64,000 bases of DNA from Rhynchospora pubera (lineage: Eukaryota > Streptophyta > Magnoliopsida > Poales > Cyperaceae): assembly GCA_028095005.1 (NCBI GenBank), contig CM051461.1, positions 168,585,144 to 168,649,143 on the forward strand, given 5' to 3'. The notes beneath the pieces were generated by a model. It saw only the letters and a list, made by a program, of their open reading frames with translations. It had not been told where the DNA came from and did not search any database. Positions 22,997-33,985 of this stretch are shown piece after piece. The position numbers and the translations under genes were made by a program. The number at the start of each line of letters is the position of its first letter. Within the stretch, counting starts at the first letter, position 1.

Positions 22997-23724
22997 GGAC
23001 AGTGTCGAGGTCAAATACTCAAAAATCATGTACGTTAATGGAGTAATAAAATAATAAAATGAGAACAATTTATGATCCAATTGCTGCATCTTGAATCTAC
23101 TCGGAGTGTATAACATATTCACATCTCTGATATAAAAGTCTGAACTATTTTACTATAAATTTTACTATTATTTTTATTTTAAAATTGTTCCGTAAATCAT
23201 ATTAAATTGTAAATTATTTCGCATCAACACAATTTCAGGATCAGGTACAGATCATCGACAACGAATCCTAGCCGCTGTTTCACCTCAAATTCACAGAATT
23301 TGTCAAGGACTCCTCGATTATTAAGTTTAGGTGAGAAAGCATGAGTCTAGTAAACTAGTGTAGCTATTGCCATTGAATTTATATGGAAATTCGAGCTAGA
23401 TAGAGATTGCGGTGGTTAATGAGTCTAGTCGACAGGTACGCAAATGGTCCAAGTTCGGTTCAAGAAGTATCTAATTTTCTACGATCACTTTCCAATATTA
23501 ATGAGTTTTTAATAAAGATTTTGTTAATCTTTTAGCTATCAAATCAGATTAGACAACTCTAATCAGCCTATATAAACATACAAACTAAGAGTTATATTTG
23601 AGACGTCACTTCTAAAATGAGTATTACTGACACAAATAAAATCTTAATTAAGTTAATAACTATTAAAAAATCTTATTTGATAAATTTAGTGTACAAATAA
23701 TTTTGTTTTTTTTGGAATGTTAAG
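22997..23724. other. Intergenic DNA, nothing recognised
   Basis: The AT-rich stretch has no conserved frame, RNA gene or repeat boundary apart from 23032-23059, which was copied into the LINE junction. Confidence 0.5.
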
Positions 23725-24785
23725 CAACAACAACAACAACAACAACAACTAAGCCTTTTGTCCCAAACAAGTTGGGGTAGGCTAGAAAGAAACCCAACAA
23801 GAGAACACATCCAAGAAAAAAAAAATACAAAACATAAAAATACTAATAATAAGACTAGCCATACTAATAATAATACCTCTAATAATAATAGTAATAGTAG
23901 AAACCTAGACCTCGACTGTGACCTAATAGAGGGACCTACAAACCTATGACATCGCTCCTACCCCTAAGTTCCTACGTCATGGCTCCGGTACATGAATTGC
24001 TAACTTCCAAGCGCTCCTATCGATCGCCAACTCCTTGGAGACGTTCCATTCTTTAAGGTCTCTTTTCACCGCTTCTTCCCATGTCAATCTTGGTCTCCCT
24101 CTCCCCCTCCGGGTGTTCTCGAAATGATTAAGAATTCCGATACGTACCGGTGCCTCTGGAGGTCTGCGTTGGATATGTCCAAACCATCTCAAACGATGTT
24201 GGATCAGCTTCTCCTCTATTGGTGCGACCCCAACCATATCTCGTATGTCATCATTTCTAATCCGATCTTTCCTCGTGTGACCGCAGATCCACCTCAACAT
24301 ACGCATCTCAGCTACACTCATCTTCTGGACATGTCGTCTTTTAGTAGCCCAACATTCTGCGCCATACAACATCGCAGGTCTAATCGCTGTCCTGTAGAAC
24401 TTGCCTTTTAGCTTCTGCGGGACTTTCTTATCGCATAGGACGCCTGATGCTTGTCGCCATTTCACCCACCCCGCTCTTATCCTGTGACTAACATCTTCAT
24501 GTATCTCGCCATCGCTCTGCAGCATCGACCCTAAATATCAAAAAATATCTTTCGTAGGTACTACCTGTCCGTCTAGACAGACATCTCCGTCCACTGGTCG
24601 TATCCCACTAAACTCACACCCCATATACTCCGTCTTATTTCTACTAAGCCTAAACTCTTTGAACTCTAGAGTTCGTCTCCACAATTCTAATTTCCTATCG
24701 ACATCCGTCCTACTCTCATTGACTAACACCACATCGTCCGCAAAGAGCATACACCAAGGAATATCTCCCTGTATATGACAATGCA
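23725..24785 (-). mobile_element. 5'-truncated RTE-type LINE
   Basis: On the minus strand the segment encodes the end of an RTE-clade reverse transcriptase (IPWCMLFADDVVLV near 24750) followed by the typical C-terminal part (RPAMLYGAECWATKRRH, MLRWICGHTRKDRIRN, RLRWFGHIQRRP). The frame is broken once: a TGA near 24535 stands where an Arg codon (CGA) would be expected. The 3' end is the usual CTAGCCTACCCCAACTTG block followed by a (TTG)n tail (CAA repeats at 23725-23749 on the plus strand). Everything upstream of the FADD motif is missing. No clear target duplication was found, so the 5' limit is approximate. Confidence 0.88.
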
Positions 24786-25484
24786 AATTCATATTTAAAA
24801 AAATGCAAAATATATGACATCATATGAATCATCCACATGTTATACGCAATATTGATCTGATTCTCTCCAAACATTTTTAATGAGCCGGTACAACTCCAAA
24901 ACCTTTTGTAATGTATGAGAACGCATGTTGACATCAGTCTTTTCAACAACTTATATATTATAGCAACCGTTAGAAACTACATTTAGATCTATAATAGCTT
25001 GCTATTCCCTATGAACTGCAACTATCGATCGGTTTATATTCAATTTTCGTTGTAGCTAGGTTACAATCAAATCAATTAATTGCTCCCAAGCGTTCATTAA
25101 ATGTGATTATCCCTTTAGTGCCTGCTCTAGGAAACCATTTTCCGAGGAAGGAACGGAAAGTAAGGAGTTAGATGTCTATTTAATCGCTCCAGTATTAAAA
25201 TGAGAGAGGGGAGGAAAGAGAACAAGGTGCATTAGTTCCATCAAAGTCTTGATTTTTGTTACTATAAAATCAGAGTGTAGAGAGAATAAAGTCTATTAAA
25301 TTACACAAATGTTCTTGAATATTAGCATCAAAGAGCATGGTCAACTTTCAAAAGACAAAATGATCATCTCACTTCTTTTTTTTTCTTTCCTTGTGCAAAC
25401 CTCTAGGACAAGTAAAACTTTTTATTTTAGTTCTTTCCACACCATTTTTTCTCTCCTGACCTCTCCGTTCCTTCTCCTTTTTTG
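24786..25484. other. Intergenic DNA, nothing recognised
   Basis: No conserved coding sequence, repeat or RNA gene was recognised in this stretch. Confidence 0.5.
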
Positions 25485-25641
25485 GGGTGCGTTTGGATAT
25501 GTGTGGGAAGAAGAAAAGAAGGGAAGAAGTGGGAAGAAGTATTGGGAAGTGTGTAACTTTGTGAAGAGTTTGGATTGTTTATAATTTTTTTTCTTCTTCT
25601 TCCTTCTTTTTCTTCTTTCTTCCAACGATCCAAACGCACCC
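25485..25641. mobile_element. Tourist-like MITE
   Basis: Inverted repeats GGGTGCGTTTGGAT (25485-25498) and its complement (25628-25641) bound 157 bp. The core GGGAAGTGTGTAACTTTGTG is shared with the MITEs at 5474 and 27488. TTT lies beside both ends, possibly an altered TWA target duplication. Confidence 0.8.
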
Positions 25642-27037
25642 TTTATTAAGTGACTTCTGTTGCATATAGAAAATAATTCTAAAATCGGACCCACGGCATC
25701 TAAGTACTCATTAATAATGTAGTTGATGTTATCCTAAAAAGATAAATAAATAATATAGTTGATGCTACCTGTTGTAATCTTCTTTTCAGGAGGTCCAAAT
25801 ATATATAGTACTGAAATTTCTGAATTTCAAGATACCGGTGGTAGTTTAACTTAGTTGATCCAAATGAACCCTAGTCATTTCGTATCCGCCTATAGCTAAG
25901 AGCTTTTAAAATGCATTCATAGGCACGATTTACCTCAATGTTTCTTAATTAATAAAAGTCAAACTCCGTGTTAAGTGGATTTTTAATATAGAACGGACGT
26001 ATTTTGAATCCCATCGGATATCATATTATTAACATAATTTTAACAATTACTTTTTGAAGAATATCATTATTATCTCTGCAACTTTATCTTCATTTTTAAT
26101 TTTACAAGAAACATTCGATAAAAAAAAATACATTTTATTTTTACATCCCTCAGTTGACAAGTATTTATCAATGTGATAATTTCAATCGAGTTCTAAAAAA
26201 TATAAAATATTAATTTATAAAGTTAACAATTAATTTTCATGTAATTTATGTTGGAGTTATCATATCAATATTATTTACGTATACTTAGCAATCGAAATAC
26301 CCACCTAGTAAATTATTTTCGTTCAAGGGCTGCGCACTACAATACTGGTAATGACGACAGTTTCCTATATCAAACTTTTCATGGATCAACTTGATTAACC
26401 AACCTCAACATGTCCCCAAGATTGCAAATCCTACAAGTAACCTGGCACAGTAATCTGAAACATGAAAAAGCTCCCTAATCAAGGGCCAAAACCATAAGCT
26501 GTAACCAGCTATCATGCACCTTTCCTTGTATCTCCAGGAAGAACTAGCTAAACCTGTTTTTTCAGAGATCTCTCCAGCTTAAGGTTCATAGTCTCAAAAA
26601 TACTCAGTCCCATATTTGAACAATAGACTAATGGCAGCCCGTTACTGTATTAAGTACAGGATTTTGTTAGCTGTCGCCTGAATTAAAACACAATTCAACA
26701 ATTCTTCCATGTCACAAAAGGTTCTCATGCTTAATTTCCAAATTATCCTAGATAATAACATGTTAACAACAAGAAGTTCATATGAAGTTAAGCTGAGAAC
26801 ATCAGCGCTCTAAAAGTGTAAGTAGCCTGTAGGAGAATCCATTCTAAATTGATACGTTGAATATGGTATGACAAAAAGAAGTATAACTATAACTATATAC
26901 ATTCAACTGCATTTATTGTTTATACTTTGCAGAAGAAATGCCTATTTTTGGTTTGCAGAACAAATAATTACCTCATTTCTGCAAGCAACAGCAGAAATTT
27001 ACAAGGGGATTATGTAAAATAATTCAGAAATGGCAAG
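25642..27037. other. 3' flank of the fibrillin gene and intergenic DNA
   Basis: The part next to 27037 probably contains the 3' UTR of the fibrillin gene. The less AT-rich stretch 26330-26720 could be transcribed, but I see no coding frame or conserved RNA in it. Confidence 0.45.
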
Positions 27038-29838
27038 TTAAGAAATTACAAAGACTCTCAGCTCCCCTCTGTCACCTCGCGTTACACGCATATCAGAATC
27101 AAGATATGTTACTTCAAATTCACCACTTCCAGTGTTTGAAGGAGGCCGCAAACCATCTGGAAGGCGAGGGACATCAAGAGGCGGCAACTGAGAGAAGCTT
27201 CCGGTGGGCTTAACAGTTGTTTTTTCAAATGTTATCTTTATGTTTGAAGTCCCTGTTAAGAAATGAAAAAAAGGTCACACAATGGGCCGTTTGGTCTAGT
27301 AGCTCAGGTGGTAAGAGCACTTGGCTCTCTTCTAAGAGGTCCAGGGTTCAAGCCCGCATGCTTGCGATAGGCTTGGCGAGCCAGCGTAAAAACTCAGCCA
27401 TATATACAAGAAATGACCAGGGTCGGGGTGTCATTTCTAGCCTACCCCAACTTGTCCGGGACAAAAAGGCTTAGACTTTAGACAATGGGCCGTTTGGATG
27501 TTGTAGGAATTTGGGGAATTTGCAATTCCTAGGCATAAATTTATTGGGAAGTGTGTAACTTTGTGAAGAGTTTGAATTGTTTATAATAAATTTGGCATAT
27601 AAAATGCCCGGAATTTGCAATTCCGGCTCCATCCAAACGGGGCCAATATGAACTTTTTATTCTAATAATTCTTTTCAATCTAAACTTCCTTTTATAGGAC
27701 GAAAGTGGATTGATTTATATACAGCTTGGGTTGCAAATTCTGCGGAAGGTCAGTCACATGTAAAAGTAAGATTTTAGTAGTTCTTCAAACTCCACTATTG
27801 TATTGCAAGTAAGCTCGTCTAAAGTCATCTGTCATATCTCATTGTTGAAGTATCAACTGACTAATCAGATGGTCTTAACTAAAGCATTTAAAACAACCAG
27901 ACAACTTAGAAACGGAAAAAGACAACAAAACAAAGCACAATTAATTCGGGATAAAAATGGCACACAAACAAATTGTACATTTTGTTTCAAGTCAAAAAGG
28001 ATTTGTTTACTTTGGTCAGGCCATTTTAACTTAATGTACAAAAAAAAAAAACTTGGCACAGGACGGCTTAAATAGTTATAAGTGCTGACCTGACCTGACC
28101 TGACCAACCTGAATGGCATAATCCTATTGCTTGGCTGAAACAAATATTCCCTACTTAATGCAGTTTATTTATAAATCCCATGCAAACTCTAACATAGCAC
28201 AAGTAAAAGCATGAAAACTCAATTTGAACAGTGAAGAACCAAACTATAGGGAAAAGTCAACTCTGTATGTAAGCAAACAAGTATAGAAACTAATGAATAA
28301 GAGAACAACACCGGTGAACTTGTTATTTCTTAATTCAGTAAACCTCTTTTATGGAATTGATTTGCATTATGAAATAATAAGGGTGTTTTAAATTTTCAAG
28401 AGGAAGAGATGAAAAATACCCACCAATAACTTCAAATTTGTGAGCCAATGTCGCTGTTGCCTCTACCGGTGGAATTGGCCATGGAGCCCCAAATTGAAGC
28501 TCCACTATGTTGTCAAAGTCTTTGCTGAGAACATCTATTCGTTGGTAGACCTGGTTAGCAATACTTCTGATCCATAAGATATTTACTATGAATGAAAATA
28601 CAAAATAATCTGCTAAGTAATTGCCTCAAAAGCATGTAACCATTGAAAGCAAGTTCATGCGAAACCTCCATCCAATTTTTTTTTTCTCCTTCTAGTTTTC
28701 GAAATAAAAGAAGTGTTAGATGATAATTACCTGACCAAGGGTAATTGGGAGGCGCCCCACAGGAGGACCCGGCCGGCTGCCGCCAAGGGTTCGAGATGAA
28801 AAAGCACTGCTATAAATCAGCTTCCATCTCCCCTGTAGTTTATCTACATCCCTTGTTAGATCTACTACGCCTCCCACAGCCTCCAACTCCTTTGCTGCAG
28901 ATTCAGCTCTCTTTAGATCTTCTTCACTTGCAGCCAGGCCCCTATTCAGCCCTGAAACAGCAGTCTGCAATTCCACATAATCACTAGAAATCATATGGAG
29001 GTAAAACCTCAAGTTTCTAACATTAATTGTTAACTTTTTTACCATCTGCACGACCCTATTATTTTGTAAGCAGAACAGGAAAAAGAAAAAAAATGATATG
29101 CACAAGTACAATTGGCCTTTCGTCTTTACATATTACAATAAACCTTCATTGCTGATTACTTATTACAATAAACCTTAAGCGCGAGGTTTTTCTTATTGCT
29201 ATAAACTTTAATTACCAAACTGTGGCAAAATTCCCCCTCTCTGATCTCCGACCAAGGCTTAGTGTTGATTACCGTTTTTTCATGAAATTTTTGTAAACTT
29301 TTTTTATTATTAATGGAAAATTGCCGGCACTTGTTGGCCCTCAAAAAAATAAACTGTGGCAAAATATTGCAGCAAATTTCAATTTTTTATGAACCTTAAT
29401 TATGAAAATGGACCTACAAATTATAATATTCTTAGCTTTGCTCGATTCTCAAATACACACATTAAGCTTATAAAATGTTCAATTTAACTGAGCACACTTA
29501 ATTTTATTCAAATATAAGCATCCTCAAATTCATATACGACTCAGAACTTGGTCTTTTGTTAAAAAGAAATAAAGAAGAAAACTGAACCATACCAACAAAT
29601 TAAGCTTCAAAGAAGTGACACGCCCTGGATCCACATCCCTGGAAACTGGAGCTTCATCCAGTGACGCGGCACGACTCTTTTGCCTCCCCCCAATTCGGGT
29701 TTGCCTTGTCAGACTGCGACGTTGGTAACATTTCTGAGAACTAAACAATAGAGGAGCTCGGGAAGAAGACGACGACGAAGAACAAGAGGAAGATAAGCGG
29801 GAGAGAGATGGGTGTGTGAAGAGACACGTCGTCGCCAT
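27038..29838 (-). CDS. FBN4: Plastid-lipid-associated protein, fibrillin 4-like (4 exons)
   Basis: Exons on the minus strand are 29838-29593, 28964-28731, 28550-28424 and 27252-27038; all introns are GT-AG and in phase, giving 273 residues. Residues 1 to about 60 are rich in Ser, Arg and Thr with few acidic residues, as in a chloroplast transit peptide. The PAP/fibrillin domain follows: GLNRGLAASEEDLKRAE near 88, DKLQGRWKLIYSSAFSSRTL near 125, GRLPITLGQ, then FDNIVELQFGAPWPIPPVEA, KIKITFEKTTVKPTG near 208, and GEFEVTYLDSDMRVTRGDRG near the C terminus. I recognise the sequence as closest to the Arabidopsis plastoglobule fibrillin FBN4 (PAP6), implicated in plastoquinone partitioning and stress resistance. 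Intron 3 contains a SINE and a MITE within about 400 bp of the last exon. Confidence 0.9.
27295..27481 (+). mobile_element. tRNA-derived SINE with RTE-LINE 3' tail
   Basis: The 187-bp body has an A box (TAGCTCAGGTGGTAAGAGC, 27300-27318) and a B box (GGGTTCAAGCCC, 27344-27355) in tRNA-like spacing. Its 3' end, CTAGCCTACCCCAACTTG followed by GGGACAAAAAGGCTTAG, closely matches the 3' end of the RTE LINE at 23725. It is flanked by the perfect 16-bp duplication ACAATGGGCCGTTTGG (27279-27294 and 27482-27497). It resembles plant Au-type SINEs. It lies in intron 3 of the fibrillin gene, antisense to it, 43 bp from exon 4. Confidence 0.92.
27488..27644. mobile_element. Tourist-like MITE split at its end by a SINE
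   Basis: Inverted repeats GGCCGTTTGGATG (27488-27500) and a near complement (27630-27644) bound the element; the interior carries the GGGAAGTGTGTAACTTTGTG core. The SINE at 27295 inserted in the left inverted repeat, so part of that repeat is duplicated at 27279-27294. Confidence 0.82.
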
Positions 29839-30069
29839 TGCTAGTTTGCTACTATACTAGCCAGTCGAAGGTCAAGGTACTGTGTGGAGATGAACTGAGC
29901 TCTAAATTCTAATTTGGCAAAGTGTGTTTTGTTATTTTGTGGAAATGAAAGTGTTGAGATTCGTGCGGGTACGAAAGGAAAGGCGTAGTATGTGCCAGAT
30001 TCCGAGTGCCAGTTGCTTCCTTCTCGAATCTTCCATGTGACCCGGCGGGTCGGGCTGATGGCTAATGGC

Positions 30070-30828
30070 TCTTGGAATTTCATGCGAATTTTCTGTGTTT
30101 TATTGCTGATTGGATTGGGCTTTGGCTGCTTTCTATTTCAGTTCATAATTCTTGGCACCGAAAAAATTAAAAGTGCTGTTAATGTTCACAATTTCGAAAA
30201 TAAATGAAAAAAAATTCAAAATTTTAAAATAGTGTTGTATGATCGGATTCTTAGAAAATGCTTGGATCGGATTCTGAGAATGCGATCCTAGCGCTATGTC
30301 TAAAATATAATGAGCAATGCATGTATACGGTATGTTTTAATTGTGGTCTAATATCTGTCTTGTGACGATCGTATCCGAAATCGGATGCATAGCATGAACA
30401 AACGCGTGTGATGTCGCAGAAGCTCGAGTCTGGGCCGGATATGTTTATCTTTGTCTCGTGGAGTTTGTGGTGCAATTGTATTGACTATACATACACCAAC
30501 TAATACCAGCTACTGTGTAGCGCCATGTGTGTCGCAATTTTAGTGTCAAAGTAATTGATGGGAAATACATTGGAAAGGCATTTCCATCCATCAAATTTTA
30601 ATTATTTTTTATGTTAATTTAATTCTGATTGAATAAATATTGATGGGGAATACATTGGAAAGGCATTTTTTTATGTTAATTCCAATGAATTAACATAAAA
30701 AATGCCCTCGTCAAAGTAGTTGTCATTTTGACGAGTTAATCCAAATTTTCACTTTGTATGAGGAATATCCAAAAATTAAAATTTTGATGGGCATACATCT
30801 AATTTTGCCTACTATAATTATTGACAGA
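30070..30828. repeat. Dispersed two-part repeat (copy 1) upstream of the fibrillin gene
   Basis: Part X (30070-30154) begins TCTTGGAATTTCATGCG. Part R (30158-30828) begins CCGAAAAAATT and ends TTGACAGA. Both recur at 57067-57705, but R is there in the opposite orientation while X keeps its orientation. R contains a partial internal duplication around GGGAAATACATTGGAAAGG and a short hairpin at 30663-30707. No coding capacity or clean terminal structure is visible, so the element type is unknown. Confidence 0.75.
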
Positions 30829-31567
30829 TTTCACCTTATCTTTTGGAAAGCTGTTTTTCCAAACTTGATATTGTAGTTGAATCATAGCAACAATGGGATA
30901 TTGGGTGCATGAAGTTTATATGAACTAGCTATAATATCGCGCTTTGCGCGATTAAACTTAATCTTGATTTGTACTTAATACTCCTTCATTTGAATAAATT
31001 TGATTAAAATATAATTAAATATAAAATATAATACAATCCAAATCATACCAAAAGGAGAAATAAATCTCTAATTGCTTATTTTGCTATAACATGGAAGAAC
31101 CGTACAAAAAGATCATGCATTTTTTTGAGAAGAAAACGGCTCCTAGATGAAGATCAAATACGCTCTAATCCCTTAGATGAAATCGGTCATTAACCACAGA
31201 AGACCAAATAAGGTCTAAGCTCCTAGATGAAGGAAACAGCTCATATGCCTGCATAAGAGCCAGTCCTTTCAGTATCGTCTATATAATACTAACAAATGTA
31301 AGCTAACCATACGGAAAAAATCAATAGACCATGAATGATCCTGAAAAAAATGCAAAGTCACTAAAATAAAATTGATGCTTCTCCTAGAATCAGTTCTAGA
31401 TATGATGCAGCGTTTTTCATTTAAATAAATAAATAAATATGATTGATACTACAAATGCACTCTTTACTACCCATTATGTTTCCCCTCCTCCAAAAATTAA
31501 ATACAAAAAGTAAAATACATGGCTGTTATTGCACAACAAAAAAATGCATTGCACTAATGGTACATAC
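30829..31567. other. Intergenic DNA
   Basis: A short motif around CTCCTAGATGAAG recurs near 31140-31230 in the context of AGATCAAATA/AGACCAAATA, an imperfect local repeat. No gene was recognised. Confidence 0.5.
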
Positions 31568-33985
31568 CAGTATGAGTCAGCATCAAATTTAGCAAGATCA
31601 GACCTTGGTTTTGTATAATTAAATAACAATTTTCTGAAGCATACAAAGTAGTGTACAAACCTGTTTATTAACTTTGGTAATGATCTGCTCAATAGTCAAT
31701 GGCATGTAAGGATGACCAGTGCCAACATGGCTCTGTAATTAAATAAAAATGATCAAGATAATGGATTGCAATCCTACTAAATGTAATTATAAACTTTCAT
31801 TGTTATAACTGCACACGGTCTAAAAAAACTCGCATTACAGAAACAAAATTAATATGGCCAATTCCTGCCCCTATTCCACAGAACCAGGAAATGAGCACTC
31901 TCATATAGCATATTTATTGATAAAATTAAGAGCACCATGCAAAGGAGGTTGGAAGTGAGATTGAGAACCATTCATAGAAGCTGCTCCCTTGGGAGGAGTA
32001 GCTGGGGCAAAGCCAGCACTTGCATCAGAAACTGTGCTTTGATTTGGCCTGAGAGGTGGGCCTTGTACTTTTGCAACCTTCTTGAAGCTGTAGAAATAAA
32101 AAGTTTGCTTTGTCAAATTATAGCTTAGAATGATCTTAATCAAAATAACGGCATTTTATATTCTAAAGGACAAACATGACCTAGCTAGCATGTATCATCA
32201 GAAAATTACTGGAATGATTGCAAATTCAACCTTTTCTCTTTGTTGGTTCTGTAGGAGTTTGTTTTTTGTTTCAGTGTTTTAACCTTTTCTCTTTGTTGCA
32301 AATTCAACCTTTTCTCTTTGTTGGTTCTGTAGGAGTTTGTTTTTTGTTTCAGTGTTTTAGGTGGAGCATAGCTTATTGAAAAAAACAAATTGGTATAATC
32401 GCAAAGGCAACCTTTGGTCCTGAGTTTAAACATGAACAGAATACACAGTACAACCTCAAGACCTAAACTTATTGAGATCAAAATGCAGGACACCTATTGC
32501 ATTCAGATAGGCAATGCTGTTCAGTGGAATAACCTTACTTTCAAAAACTTATAATTTGATATTTCAACATGGAAATGCAAAATAAACAAATAAAATAAAA
32601 AAATGAAAAGAACTCCAGAGTAAATGAACCCCAAAATAGGAGAGATGTAATAATGAAGCAAAACTGAAAACATAAAAAGAGATCTACCTTCGATTGGAGC
32701 TGATAGGAGGCTGTCCAGAATGAGACGAAAGGCCAGTTCCGACAGGAGGCGCAGCGCCACCGCCGCCTCCGCCCTTTCCTCCGCCGCCTCCGCCCTTTCC
32801 TCCGCCGCCTCCGCCCTTTCCTCCGCCGCCGGAGTAACCAGACCTGTGATGGCCAGAGCTTCCCGATCGAGAGATTTTAGAATGCTTACTCTCAAACTTT
32901 TTGTTTACACAAGATACAAATGTAATATGAGAAAGAAACTAATAAACAGATCAAAAGGCAATGACATGATATCAATGCAACCAGATTTATTATTCCATAA
33001 AATTTCTAGTCAAGTTGATACAAAATTGTATAACTGATAACTGATACAGTAACATAAAGTAAGCTTGGAAGTAACACTCACATCATCAGATGACAAATCA
33101 TCTTCACAATGCTCTTATCGCTGCTAGAATCCTTCTCAGGAACCTTTGTAGGTGAAGGCTTTGTAGTCTTAGTGCGTGCAACCTTAACCCATTAATGTAG
33201 CAACTTATTAGAAAAATAGATTGAACTAATCAAAATTCAGTAAGTAATGAATTTAGAGTATTATGATTGTTCAACAATTCAGGTAAAAAGGAGAAACAAC
33301 TAATGCCATTGATAGCTTATACCTATTATAAATAGCAAAGTATTTGTCTCAGTGAATTCAATTGGTGTTTGCATGAAGAGTTTGAAAAATGATTAATAGG
33401 CTCTCTTAGTGACGGCTTATTCTGTAACAGTACAAAAGTAGTTTAAACAAATCTTCAAAAATATAATATCAGTTATTTATTAAAACAATCATCGGCCATG
33501 AAAATCCCAGTGTGATCAACATAATTAATGCCATATGTTGTGTCTTATTGCTAAGGTTTGTTTTTCTAAAAACTCAAAGATATTATAGCTTTTCATAACC
33601 CAGCATACATAAATGTACATTTTCCTCTAGTCCATTTCATCATGTTGCCCCTTAATAATCTAAAGTCAAGAGTCAATGAATGAAAAAAATAAATAAGTTT
33701 TCACCAAATTAAATTGTTGCACTCCTGAAAAATTACATTACCGTTGGAAGTACTCTGTAAGCTTGTCCATGCATTTTACTGTCCCTTGCAAGCACATGAA
33801 AACTCAAACCCTGGTAAACAAATCAAAGATAATCGACAAAATAAAAATATTAATAAGTAGCAATGATTATAAGCCAGAACTTGTATAATTAAAATTGTGA
33901 GCTTAACCGAGCACCATTCGAAGCCAGAGATGTTTGTGCAATCAACTTCAAGCATCAACAGAAGGCTATAGCCTAATTTAGTCAT
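31568..33985 (-). pseudogene. Unrecognised multi-exon gene, apparently frame-damaged
   Basis: Splice-bounded exons on the minus strand are 33985-33908, 33810-33742, 33182-33082, 32884-32688, 32087-31936, 31732-31661 and a possible piece ending at 31568. The translated parts are protein-like: GLSFHVLARDSKMHGQAYRV, then TKPSPTKVPEKDSSSDKS, then EDDLSSDD joined in phase to HSKISRSGSSGHHRSGY, three Gly-rich GGGGGGK repeats and APPVGTGLSSHSGQPPISSN, then KKVAKVQGPPLRPNQ, then GHPYMPLTIEQIITKVNKQ. DSSSDKS and EDDLSSDD lie in different frames of the same exon, as if one base had been lost near 33100. Exon 31732-31661 is also out of phase with the one before it. A GA-rich leader exon (34487 to about 34890) is likely. 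I do not recognise the family; a pseudogene, a sequence error or a wrong exon model are all possible. Confidence 0.5.
32229..32361. repeat. Local direct repeat in an intron of the unrecognised gene
   Basis: The segment AACCTTTTCTCTTTGTTGGT followed by TCTGTAGGAGTTTG and TTTCAGTGTTTTA is present at about 32229-32281 and again at 32307-32360, nearly identical, with a partial third start between them. The near identity suggests a recent duplication. Confidence 0.9.

Noticed and set aside
22854..23122. N-terminal 90 residues of the long LINE frame as a real domain
   Set aside because: The segment comes from junction filler and flanking intergenic DNA that happens to be open in the same frame.
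27295..27370. Functional tRNA gene
   Set aside because: A and B boxes are present, but the body continues into a LINE-like 3' tail and is flanked by a 16-bp duplication, so it is a SINE.
32521..32895. Frame with repeated AEERAEA as a coiled-coil protein
   Set aside because: It is the wrong frame of a GC-rich exon. The frame giving Gly-Lys repeats joins neighbouring exons in phase.
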